Below, in pieces: positions 23,901 through 35,312 of a stretch of 64,000 nt of DNA. Origin of the DNA: Clavelina lepadiformis. Its lineage: Eukaryota; Chordata; Ascidiacea; Aplousobranchia; Clavelinidae. The stretch covers positions 22,010,001 to 22,074,000 of the forward strand of contig NC_135242.1 of the NCBI RefSeq assembly GCF_947623445.1, given 5' to 3'. Position numbers and translations under genes: made by a program. Below the pieces are notes generated by a model. That model was not told where the DNA came from, did no database searches, and saw nothing but the letters and a program-made list of their open reading frames with translations. The first letter of the stretch is position 1, and every line of letters begins with the position of its first letter.

Positions 23901-26900
23901 ATATGGACATACAGTTGCAAAACTGAACAATCAGTATGTATTGCTTTATATTCAAAGAGACTTAATACAGTGTTCTATGCAATAAAATACATTAATGGTT
24001 GATCTTGTTTATTCTTGTCTACTCCAAACAAATACAACATACATAAGAAGTATAGTACTAGCAATTCTGCAAGGGTGCACATTTATAATGTTCGTGTTTA
24101 TACTTAGTAAGTAATTAGTTATGGATAGAAATAGAAATACGTTACCAATAGCGTCTGCAGTCATTGCAATGCTTCATCGTTACAGAAGCATGCTGATTTA
24201 TGGTGGCTATGACGGAACGATATTGGGCGATTTTGTTTTCTATGAATTTGGTAAGTGTGCAATCTTCTTGTGTAAAACATAATCCTTTCGCTTGCTTGTG
24301 GTCATTGTTCAGGTTTTAGATATTTTTTGCACTGTACTTGTAAGCTTAGGATAATTTCATGATTTTTATTTTGTGTCCGCAACATCCGCACATTAGGTTA
24401 GAGCCAAGTGATCAAACAAGTTGATTTTAAATGAAAAACAAGCTGACAGTACGTTAACGGGACGAAGAATTACTTAATAATATTTAGCGGTTGTGCACTT
24501 ATTGCCAAAAACGTGTCACGAAAAAACACAAATTAGTTGGTCCATGTTACTTGGGTTTTATAAGGCGATTATAACATAGACAATTACTGTATATTTATTG
24601 CAACCATTGTGAAATCCTTGCGCCCGACGCTCTTGTTTGGTCACGTACGACAAGAACTTTTCCTGGAAGAGACAAGATGTAGGCATAATTTATTAGTATT
24701 TAAGTGCATCACAGGAATGTGTTGGGTAGTCATTATATTATTATACAGTTATTGCACTTGTAATTGCCCATCACCAGTAATTACTATAAGGACACGAATA
24801 CTAGTACATATGATGTCACCTGTGACATTTCTATGCTGAAAATGAACAACTGCAACTGACCGCTTACATGCGGGGTCCATGCTCCATATATTGTGGTAGC
24901 TAGCTTATCACTGCTATTCTTCTTGATAACCCCAGCCATCCAGCATGTTCATTTCACATTGCGGCATAGTAACTGCCGCCACCTTTGTCGTAATTACTGA
25001 TAAAATTGTGATACATTTTTGGCAATAACCGCTATACCACAGAGTATTGTTTGAAAATTTTTTTTTCAATATACGTACTGACAACTGCTAGATTTAAGGT
25101 TAATCTGTTTTAACAATCACTTCTCACTTCAAGAAATTTGCGTGTGTACTATATGCTATACATCAGTAATCATTCATTCAGATCATTCAGATCTCTGTGA
25201 AGTTTTACATGAAGATGATTGTGTTAATTCAAGCCATTGCTTCTGGGATAAGGAATGCAAGTTACTTTGTCCAGGTAGTTGTTCATTAGGACCACTTTGA
25301 ATTAGCAACTTGAAATACTGAGAATAAAATAAATGAATAAATAAATATAAATACAATACTGTAAACGCTGTTCAATAATACTTCAACAACAAAGCAACAG
25401 ACACTGAGTTTGATAATTAATTATTGATACAATTAATTTTTAGATCAGTCCACCAGTTGTGAAGAACTCTGTACTTCTTTGAAAGATAGACATGATTGTT
25501 TTTCTTCCTCCTGCTCATGTTGTCATAACGGTTCCGTCTGCTTCTATTCGAGCAGTGCCTCTTGTGTGAGTTGTATTATGTCAAGGAATTGCTTGATGTT
25601 TATGGGAGATGTTTGTAAACATTTACTTTCCTTAGTTAACTCTCTTAGTTTTAGGAAAATAAACAAGTCATCACACACGCTCGTAGTAGTTTTATCTATT
25701 GTTGTTGTTCATAGCATTTTTTAAAACTAACCCTAACTTTACAACTTTAGTCTGCAGTGAGTTCAATTGAACAGACACCGTACTGCCCAACTTTAGACAA
25801 CTGTGCCACTTGCAACGATGCTGGCTGTGATTGGAATCATAGTTCAAGTTTATGCCAACCCTTAGAAAATGGTAAAAATAAAATCCAATGTAATGTTTTA
25901 CACAAAAGACTTGCATTGATGGCTTTAAGCATTTGGAATAAACCATGGAAAATAACGTGTCCTTCACTCTTATCAGGAAATGAAACCCTTCAAAATGGAT
26001 GCAACACGCCATGCATTGATCTCACATCTTGCTCTGAGTGTGGGTTTCGCTCTTACTGCTCCTGGTGTGAAACCACCAGCACATGTTTCCCTGTTGATTA
26101 TAAACGTATATATTATCCCTATGGCTCATGTCTATCATTTGTTGGGGAAGGTTCAGACAACAGTTGTGAAGGTAAGATAATAAGGTTTTTCACTGCTGGG
26201 TTGTTTCACTGTTGTTATCCTGTGAGAGCATATGTAGACATAGCATTGTAAGACACCTAATTTGTTAATAATTTCAACGTTTTAGGTCAAAGTTAAAGCT
26301 TTGATAACTTTTAGTTAAATAGTAGAAATTGTCAAACCCCGGAAGTTACGTTTTCTTTTTCATGGTTTGAGTTGTATGTATTGGTGTTGAGTCTAAGTTA
26401 CACGTTCTTTCTGAACACTCTAGTGCAGGGTTATTCAACGGGGGCAATTGTGACAATTTTTTAAGTGAAGGGGGTGAAAGACGCTGTTATCATTCCATTC
26501 CAAGTTGTGATTTTATGATTATGTATCTGTTATTTACCACGCTATTATTGCATAAGGTCATACTTACTTTGTTTCTGATTGTTCTTTCTTTTTTGGAATA
26601 ATTTTAAAGCATATTGTGCGTCGCAAGAAGCAAATACATTCGTAGAAAAATAATCATAGGGGCGATTTTGACCCAGAACTCCGAAAAAGGGGTGATTTCA
26701 CTAAAAAAGGTTAAAGACCTCTGCTCTAGGGTAATAGTTAAGGTGGTCAGTTGATGCTGCTCTGTTGAAATGGGGATCACGACATATGGCCGTGAACAAA
26801 CTCACCGGCGACAACTGGTAGTGGACAACTGACCGGCAACAAATTGGCCGGCGATCAAATTAACCGTGACGTAAATTGGCCGGCGATGAAATTAACCGTC

Positions 26901-29900
26901 GATAAATTGGCCAGCGATCAAATTAACCGTCGACAAATTGGCCGTCAAAAGGTCAAAATTCTAATTCACTATCTAGTCGCGCATCAGCTTTAATCTCAGC
27001 CAATTAAGTATGTGTATTGCAGTCAAGGTTGACTGATTTGTCAAATAACAGTTTGTGTAAATTTTAGTGCCCTTAATATGTAGTGTCATATGTGTTTTGC
27101 AGTGAACTTCTTTTAATGTTGTTACTCGTATTTCCAGAAATATTTCTGTTTATTTCAATAAATGTTTCAATGTGTATTGAAATAAAAAAAAAATTTTGTT
27201 AAAAACAAAGGAAATAGTTACAAACAAATATTTACTTTATATATCATATACTACCATCAACTTAAACACAATAATTCAGCACTTGCACGGTCAATTTACC
27301 TCCCGGTCAATTTTCATTCCGGTCAGTCTGTTCCCGGTTAGTTTGTTCGCGGTCAATTTACGTCACAGGCAGTTTGTTCGCGGTCAATTTACGTCACGTT
27401 CAGTTGTCCCCGGTGAGTTTGTTCGCGGTCATTTTCCCGCGGCCATATGTCGTGGAACCGTTGAAATGTCCTGTCCTATTTATTACCAAAAACTCACTTT
27501 TCTATATGATTAATGTAGTAGTACTGGCCTACAAATCTAAATATGATGTAGCACTCAAATAAATCATGATTTTTTTATGGACTCTCTCAGAAATGTGCTA
27601 AATTTAAGGACAAAATCAGCAAAAGTTGTGCGCTGAATCGAACTTTAATGTTTGAAAAACTTCTGGTTATTTCAAAGCCTTTAACTTCACCTGCTTCTAT
27701 CATCCAGATGACGACATGGATCCATGCTTGCAGTATCAGAATTGTGATGATTGTTTTAAGGATGAAAGATGTGGTTGGTGTGACTTGGGGAGCGATACTG
27801 GGTACGGTACTTGCTTGATGGGGTCAAGCCAAGCCCCGATGAATGCGTCAAGTTGCCCCACAGAACAGTGGAACTACTTAACATGTCCTGGTAAAAGAGA
27901 AAGTTTTGTTAACTTTTCGGTCATTACTGTTACACAAACAGTGACTAACTAAGGAGCGTTGGGTCTAAAACTCTTAATTATTCAATGTCAGCCTTGTCTG
28001 GACCTTGCATAGACATTGTATAAAATACAATAAATACTGTAAGTAAATACTGATAATTTTTGTCAGTATAAAATACTGTTTTGATACTATGTAAAATACG
28101 TTCAGTGTGTAGTGGTATCTTTACGTCAGCTGAACTCAATGACGACAACCTTGAAAAATTGCTGTGAAATTTTTTTTCATAAAATCTTTTTTGTCATGTT
28201 ACTGAACAGAATGCCAGTGCAATGGTCACAGTACTTGTGAACCTAGCGCACCAACTAATTGCACCGAGTGCAATCGTGGTACCACTGGAACGACTTGTGA
28301 AAAATGTGATGCATTCTTCTATGGAGATCCTACCAATGGAAAGAACTGCACAGGTAGATTGCTTTCATCATCTTTTTTTGAACATTTTTTAAGAAAAGAA
28401 TAATTGATTAAATTGATGAATGAATTGATTGAATGAAACCAGGATTTCTTTCCACACTTTTACTCGTAAAAGTCCAAGCAAAAATTCATCTGTTTTACAG
28501 AGTGCGAATGCAATGACCACGCAGACAGTTGTTCTGAATTTGGAAGCTGCTTATGCCAAGTTGAAGGTGTTGTTGGCCGGAATTGTGACCGGTAAGCTTC
28601 GATATTTATACTACAATAATGCGCATTCTTATGCCATTGATGCCTCATATTACTGTGCTTGCGATTCGGTTTTGCAGATGTAACAACAATGGATTTGGTG
28701 GCGACCCAGTAAACGACACCTGTTTTTGTAAGTTCACCAACAACATTTTTGGACTCAAATTTTGATTTTGGCGCAATACGTTTCATAAACACCGTGAAGA
28801 TTCTACATAACAATATCAACTGGTCATCATTAATTTTTGTCTCTACCAACGCTACAGTGCTTTTGTTTTGCGTTTCAGACCACATCGCCGTCATGAACAA
28901 GTATATTTATCCGTTTCAAAGCTCCAGTAATGCATATCCCAGACAAGTCAATTTTGACAACTGTCCCCCGATAGTGAGTGGTCAATTTTCCGCGCTTGGC
29001 TGAATCTTGTTTAATACTTTAAATTAAAAATCTCATCATTTTGATTCATTCTTATTACTCAGGAGACCAGCGTCGGTGTCAACGTTGAAAGTTCAGTGCC
29101 AGTTAACGTTATCATTGCAACAAATGCCACGGGTAAACGAATTGTTGTTGTGTCGTTACGATTTGTCAAAAAATGTGTTGCAGTATTTTGTAAGTACATA
29201 ATCAAAAGAATTATATCACAAATGTTGAGGTGTTTAGGAATTCAATAGAAAAAATTAAAAACCATTGCCTACTGTTTTAAGCCTATTACGCCAATTTCTA
29301 TGGCAACGTTACCTTCCACGGAAATGACACGATTTTCGGCAACTACACAAATGTCACCGATGTTAGCCTGACTTTGTACCAGAACGACTTCAACTTTGGT
29401 GGAACATATCGGCCGTGTGTAAGGATATTCGTGTCCAATATAATGATCGGAAACACAGTGACGGTAAGTTTGCGGGTTTTTCTTGTCCTAGCCTTTGTGC
29501 TTGTATTGCCATGACTTTTTACTATACCTTATTGAAGTAATGTCTTTATTTTGCATGTTACGGTATGGAATTTATTATACATAAGTCGAGTCTTTAACAT
29601 AGACATCTAAACTATGGTAACTTTTATTTGTTTTTAGGATTGAATTACATTCCTGTAATGTACCATGTTAAGTTAACGTTGTTACTGTTGCTTAGTGTGG
29701 GACCCCTGCAGCCTTGAGTTAGGAATAGCGATTTAGACTCCTGTAATTTCTTTGTTTTCAAAGGTTTGGCTTGTACAAAATCCGACCAACATAGGCTTAT
29801 TGGTGGCAGTTTTTCTAGTGTAAGTGATATTTTTGGTTGTTGATTAAAACTTGTGGTGTGTCCATAATTTGTCTTTACACGCCACATAAGTGTTATACCA

Positions 29901-32820
29901 TGGCTGATCATTGTAAGTGTAATAGTGTATATGCTGTGTCTTATTTACAAATTAGTTCTGTGCTATCATTGGCTTACTTCTCAACATAAAAAAATAAAGG
30001 AATTAAGCTTGTTAATCTTGGGCGTTATCATGCAGCACATCAACAACTAACTTTATTCTTCTTTAAATTCTTAATATGACATAAGCAAAAGTAACTACGG
30101 TAATAGAATAACTAATACATTAGTGTACATCGTAGTAGCAGATGCTTCATTTTTTTGAAAAAATATTTCACTGTTCGACTGCAATACTTTAACGTTGCTT
30201 GTGCAAAATCACTTGTCTTGAAGATAACTTTGTCATAATTCGATATCCCATCATGCTTGGTTATTTGCACAATGGAATACATCTTTAACCTCGCACAATC
30301 TTGCGTATTTCAGTCAGCATGCTTAATTATTATTATTGCTACTACGAATGTGTTTGATTTAATCTATAGAATCTGCACATTTAGTGTTTACTTGCAAGTG
30401 ACTGTAAATTTACAGTGAGACCTCGTTAGTCCGGACCACTTCGTTTCGTCAAAAAATGTCGGTTTAGCGGGGTATCCGGATTATCGGAAAGTAAAAAATC
30501 AATCAATCTTGCAAATGCAGTACCGTGTTCAAAACGCAGTGTGCACCTTACTCCAATTCTAAGTACTGACTTTCTGGCTGGACAGCAACTAAAATAAAAT
30601 TATATTTTTGTATGATCCGACCCAGTGTCGAACCCCAGAACCACCGTATTAAAGGCGAATGCTCTCCAAGTGACGAACATTCTGCCGCAAATCGGTTTGA
30701 CAACCCCTCTTGCATGGCGAAGCATTCCGGCGGGACCAGCAGTCTTGAACTTTCTTCGACCTGTTTCCAATCTTTGCGCAATGCGATATCAAAAGTTGAT
30801 AGCACGATTGAGTTGCAGTAGTATGTCTTCAATAGATTGCCGTACTCAACCGATGTAATGTACGTATTTTTTTGCGACCGCGGAAGCGTTGTTTGTTACT
30901 GTTGATGAGCAATTTATTTTTTCGTTTCTAAAATACTGTACAGTATTTCATAAAATTCATAGTATGACTAAAAAGCTGTGCGGCTAAAATTTTTTACAAA
31001 GCGCAATGCTGTACAGTACTGTACTTTTGAATCAATAAAGACCGCAACGTTATTATGCGTAGATAATCGGCTATTGTTTCGTCAACTAACTACCCAGTGT
31101 ACATAAGTGTATTAGGACAATGGTGAATCATTTTCGCTTAAGTGTTAATAATAATCCGGTTTATCGAATTTTATTGCTATTGATTTAGCACATTTGTTCC
31201 AAAACTTTTGTGTCGGAGTCGGACAGCGGGGTTTCCGGATTAAAGGGGTAAAATGCATAGGAAGAAATCCGTTCCCGGCAGTTTTGTGTCGGATAGCGGG
31301 GATTCCGGTTGTTCGGGGTACGGATTAACGAGGTCCCACTGTATATGTATCATAATGTATAATACCCATGGTAGTTACAACACTATTTATAAAAAACATC
31401 TACTTAGCGTTAATCTTATATCTGTATTAATGAAACCTGTCTTTGGTCAGATGTTTTGTGTCCTTGTTACTACTTGCCCTGATAGTCTGGAAAGGGAACA
31501 ACATCATAATGAATATGAGGCGAAGAAGGGTACGGATCATGTATATCGTGTGCATAATGCATATCTTTTTGTTCAGGATAAGTTGGATGCGTGAATCAAA
31601 CCCTCAATGCAACGCGATACATTTGCGTGACTTTTTGCTCTTTCTTTGCGTCAAACATACATTTGTTTGCAGAACGTCCGCGTCGAAATGGAAAGGTTAG
31701 CGGCCCGACCCATGGCGGTGGTGAACTTTGATTACATGAACGATCAAGCTGTGAAGGAGGACGACAAGGTATTTACACTCTGATACAAACGAACTCTCTA
31801 CTTCAGCCATTGCATGATAACTATAGTGAGGCAGGAATGTGATTTACTCACATTCTTCATTAGTTTTATGAAGTAATTCGATGTAATTTATCGTTGTAGG
31901 AAGCAAGTACGTTATCGGCAGAGTTTTGCGGCAATGGAGAAGCGATGATCTGTTCTGCAGTGCTGTGTTTACCGTCCTGTGGAGAGTAAGTTATCTTCGT
32001 GCATGTTTATCTATGACTTACATCGGTTGCGCAAACTACTTTGAAAACATGCTACCTACTGTACATTATCACTGGCTCATCTGCACCAATGTAGTTGTAA
32101 CATTGGATATTTATACAGTGGTTGGTCAATTCAACCTCAAAACGATTCAACTGATGAACGTTGGTTGGATCATCCTGAGTTCAGTCGGGGTTAGCCTAAG
32201 CAAGCGCGAGACCCAATGCGAGAATTAATGGCGGGGCCCATAGCTGATTTTAAATAAGTTAATGAAACAACTTAATAATATCGTAAACCAAGTATCAACT
32301 CTTTGCAAATCAGCTTCGATCACAGCTTTGCTTCGTAATTTACTTTCACCAAAACTTTCTCTCTCGAGAAAAAAATAGAAAATAACACCGTGATTTGTGC
32401 AATATAAAAGCTAAATAGCTATTTTTCTTTTATTCCGAAGCAGCGCGCGTAGCCCAACGCAGTCGCATTGCCCTGCTGAGCCCGACCCTGGGTTTTATCG
32501 TCTGTGGGTTGAATCGATCCAGATCCACCTATAAATTGACCATGCATTAAACACAAACACACTCAGTTCAGTATCAAACGTAATCTTTTTGGTTTATCAG
32601 CTCTGAAATGCTTCGAGAATTGGTACTCGGAAGCGCTTTGATCAAGAAGCCTCGCAATATTCAGGTTCCAGGACCAGATGAAGCAGCATCGCCCGGAAGC
32701 AGTTCCAACTTAAGCGGCGTGTTTCAGAGCGCCGTGTCGCGTGTTACTCACAGAATGAGGCCTAATCGTTCTATAGATGGTTTTGACAATCCCGCAATGA
32801 ACATGCAAAATGAGGCGTAG
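17963..32820 (+). CDS. ATRN: Attractin-like single-pass receptor, 29 coding exons
   Basis: Type I membrane protein of the attractin/attractin-like family, 1,100 residues (vertebrate attractin is about 1,430). Exons: 17963-18010, 19785-19846, 19938-20027, 20284-20397, 20826-20942, 21058-21089, 21208-21325, 21618-21741, 21834-22083, 22310-22478, 23483-23637, 23858-23933, 24186-24250, 25182-25274, 25444-25565, 25751-25871, 25977-26171, 27708-27890, 28210-28353, 28501-28591, 28678-28727, 28879-28973, 29063-29132, 29282-29463, 29764-29819, 31451-31529, 31673-31768, 31900-31985, 32601-32820; every phase joins. Domains: signal peptide (1-16), short EGF remnant, CUB (about 40-145), six kelch blades (155-473; IYIFGGF, FLIMYGGAF, SMLIYGGYDG), Cys-rich PSI series (474-711), two laminin-type EGF (712-806), transmembrane helix (about 932-954), then a basic stop-transfer RRRR. 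The tail has LAARPMA (976-982), a version of the attractin/MEGF8 MASRPFA motif that binds MGRN1. No C-type lectin domain is seen. The symbol covers ATRN/ATRNL1; I cannot separate the two. Confidence 0.9.
18528..19196. mobile_element. Non-autonomous hAT-type element (669 bp) with internal AGGTCA array, intron 1 of the attractin-like gene
   Basis: The inverted ends TAGGGCAACCA and TGGTTGCCCTA are perfect over 11 bp. Identical 8-bp duplications ATAATAAC flank it (18520-18527 and 19197-19204). The right third is a tandem array with a 32-bp period built from AGGTCAAAAT and TTTAAACTTTTT words. It is related in style to the element at 17189-17827 (TAGGGC start, GTCAAA-rich interior, AATAAC-type target). 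Confidence 0.9.
19056..19136 (+). promoter_or_regulatory. Three DR5 nuclear-receptor-type sites in a transposon
   Basis: Perfect direct repeats AGGTCA-N5-AGGTCA occur at 19056-19072, 19088-19104 and 19120-19136, with spacers AAATA, AAATA and AAATG. Their starts are exactly 32 bp apart. Single AGGTCA hexamers lie at 19035, 19153 and 19174, and an imperfect DR5 (second half CGGTCA) at 18666-18682. DR5 is the classic RAR/RXR retinoic acid response element layout. Sequence presence is certain; binding or function is inference. Confidence 0.5.
19917..19942. repeat. 26-bp perfect palindrome across the exon 3 acceptor of the attractin-like gene
   Basis: TTGATCTATAATT is followed directly by its reverse complement AATTATAGATCAA. 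The splice acceptor AG (19936-19937) and the first five exon bases lie in the second arm. Confidence 0.85.
22934..22968. repeat. Short tandem duplication in an attractin-like intron
   Basis: The word GTAAATATGAGCTTAC is repeated twice in direct succession within intron 10. It looks like simple slippage; no function is assigned. Confidence 0.7.
26426..26723. mobile_element. Non-autonomous hAT-type element (298 bp), intron 17 of the attractin-like gene
   Basis: Ends CAGGGTTATTCAAC and, reversed from the right, CAGAGGTCTTTAAC match at 10 of 14 positions. Flanks CTCTAGTG (26418-26425) and CTCTAGGG (26724-26731) differ at one base, as expected of an old 8-bp duplication. No ORF. Confidence 0.75.
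26773..27459. mobile_element. Copy B of the 9-bp-duplication element (687 bp), intron 17 of the attractin-like gene
   Basis: Perfect 9-bp duplications GTTGAAATG flank it (26764-26772 and 27460-27468). The ends are GGGATCACGACATATGGCC and, reversed from the right, GGTTCCACGACATATGGCC. Inside the left arm, from 26841 to about 26945, a unit of about 30 bp (AAATTGGCCGGCGATCAAAT plus TAACCGT) is repeated three to four times. The right arm has inverted counterparts (GTTCGCGGTCAATTTACGTC). The ORFs across the right arm are fragments of this repeat, not genes. Confidence 0.88.
30413..31341. mobile_element. Pogo/Tigger-like DNA transposon, non-autonomous or decayed (929 bp), intron 25 of the attractin-like gene
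   Basis: The left end CAGTGAGACCTCGTTAGTCC and, reversed from the right, CAGTGGGACCTCGTTAATCC match at 18 of 20 positions. Both sides carry the TA duplication typical of Tc1/mariner-pogo elements. Two further copies of the right-end word (GGGG TTTCCGGATTA, GGATTCCGG) lie near 31226-31310. Short ORFs on both strands at 30548-30858 are not convincing transposase. It ends 110 bp before exon 26. Confidence 0.85.
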
Positions 32821-35312
32821 ATTTTGCAAACGTTTTTCTACTACAATTCTTGTGTGGACCATTGAATAGAACGTTTTCAGCCACTGTATGCTTTGGTTCT
32901 TCATATAACTAATCGATGCAAATAGTCTAATTGCTTTGAAATTAATCGATTTTATACTATCGTATATAATGCACTTTATATTTATTATCCTTGGGTTGAA
33001 GAATTCCCGAATAATTTTCTTTCCCTTTCTACGTTTTTTCACATTTAATCCTTTCTGTTGTTTTGCTCAGTTTTAAACGCCTGTCATTGTTGACCTTGCT
33101 TCATTTTCATGCTTCTTCACGCGTGCTTATATTTCAGTGCGGTACAGTTTGCGTTTAAAGGCAAGTTTACAATGTCTAAGCAAAGAATATGCAATTTTTT
33201 CGTGTAAATGACCCCTGTATCCACGTGTGATATAAACGCAGTGGTGCTTAAGGGGTGTTTGTGCCTGTCCTTTTTATTATTTTTGTAATTTGAAATGTTG
33301 TATTTTATCGGATCAAACGTTCATGCAAATACAGTGATACAAAAATTGCTGTAGTATGGTCTTATCTTTTATTTTTCGCCATTGACTGTGAAGATCGAAA
33401 GAACGGTGTTAGCCTTGTTATGGCTAAGACAAGGCGGCAAGTGAAGACATCTGTCCCCGGCCGCAGCCATTTTGGGGCGCCAAATGAGGTCAGAATTTTT
33501 TATAACACTTGTACAAAATGGCAAATGTGTTGGTGGAAATGAAGCATGATTCTCTAGTAAACTACATAAAAAGTTTCTAGGTGCCCACACTAGAATATTA
33601 AAAGTAAAATTTGACATTGATTATGACGTCACATATGATTCGTTTTTGTCATTTCGGTTCACATCTGTCGCAGTCATGATTAAAGACGGTTAAACACAGC
33701 CCCATGCCCCTTCACGAACACAACTTTGGAAGCAATCTTTATGCCTTTGTGTTCATCGCATTTTCTTGCGTACGATTACTATGACCTACTGTAGTAAAAC
33801 ATCTAATAGGTGAGTTATACGACGTTCCAAACTCGTTGTATACTGCGTTACAAATTTGTACACCGTAAATTGCCAGCTATTGTACGTATGCATTTTAGAA
33901 TACATTTTGTTTAAAGCAATTTCTGAGACGTGAAATTTTGTGAACCAAGCACGAGAGTTCAGAAAACTCCATGATAACGCACATCCTCGGTGTTTGTTTT
34001 TCCCAATAATCTTGACAAAGTGGAGGCGCAAAAACTGTTTCTGTCCTCGGGCGCGAAAAACCCTAACCTCGCCTCTTAGCAAACATAGCAAGAAACATGC
34101 TCACAGACAATGGAAAAAAACACACAAAGCTCGTATGATTTTAGGGTATATTGATGATTTTTACCGGCGGCAACACACAACCCTCATTTGACCTTGCCTT
34201 GCAAATATTTTGCAGAACGAAGACTTTAACAGGAAGACTAGGCAAATTTATTCAAACTTTATTCAACGGTCTTTCTCGATTTAAATACTTTTCTGTTGAA
34301 GATGCAACATGGCGGCACACTTCCCGAAACTAGCAGCAACAGTAGGCTACATCGTGTTGACTACGCTATAAAACAACAACAGTTGACAAGTCCAAATAAG
34401 AATGAGAAAATTTGCATTTGATTTACATAAAGCTGTATACCAGTTCCTATATAGTTGGTGGAAATCGCAGTACTAGAAGGTACGGATTGGCGTCCTGGAA
34501 AGCAGATACGTTTAGACAAGTTTCTTTTGAAAGATTGCATTTGAAAGATTAGGCTACTAAGGTCTATTGTAGCGACGAAGTGCTTTCGTAAAATATGTTA
34601 GTAGAAATAAATTGCATAATTAAAATTATGTCTTATAGATGTTTAAGTATAATTATCCTTGATTACTGTGCTAGATAACCTAACGTAGGTTATGACATTT
34701 CCCCCGAAAAATGATAATATTTCAAAAGTGCTTGTGTTTGTAATATTGGAAAATTGTACAAAATATAAAATATTTTTATAATTGCAAAAAATTATAACAT
34801 TGAGAATTGACATTTGGGAAATAAATGAAAAGCTAGTTGAGAGGGTATAGTAAAAATTTACAAGCCTTTAAGTTATAGTGAGACAGAAATTTTCTAGCAA
34901 TGAATTGAATGCTCTTCAAAACGGATTTTGTGTTTGTTCAGTTCGAATAAAAAAGGGATCATGCTTCGAAAAACTCATTTATAACAAAAAGAAAATTAGC
35001 CTAAAGCAATTCATCGAGTTAATGAAATATATCAATAACGCATTCATCTCGAGTGATGCCTGATTTTTGTCGTATTTGATAGTGATATATTTTCATGTTA
35101 CCTTGTGCTGATACTACCTTAATTTAAGTTGGCCTACTTTTATTTTTTTGATTTTTTTGGCAGGCCTATATATACACATTTCCTATAGTAGGGGCTATAT
35201 GTTAACAAAATGGCAAGAGCTTATGTGAAGGGATATTTTCTCATAACCTTAAAAAAAGACGAAACTAAAGGAGAAAACTAATTAAAATATCTTAGTCTTT
35301 TAGCAATTAATT
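32821..35312. other. Intergenic region between attractin-like gene and GPCR
   Basis: It includes the attractin-like 3' UTR at the left. I found no ORF with recognisable similarity, no delimited transposon and no RNA gene. The 61-codon ORF at 34878-35063 has no recognisable family and sits in AT-rich sequence. Confidence 0.5.

Noticed and set aside
27196..27513. 105-codon plus-strand ORF
   Set aside because: Its repetitive peptide is the translation of the iterated right arm of the 9-bp-duplication element.
28460..28900. 146-codon minus-strand ORF
   Set aside because: It is a shadow opposite attractin-like exons 20-22, with no recognisable domain and no independent splice support.
30548..30858. 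Overlapping ORFs on both strands as pogo transposase remnants
   Set aside because: They lie in the pogo-like element, but I could not find DDE or helix-turn-helix motifs in any frame.
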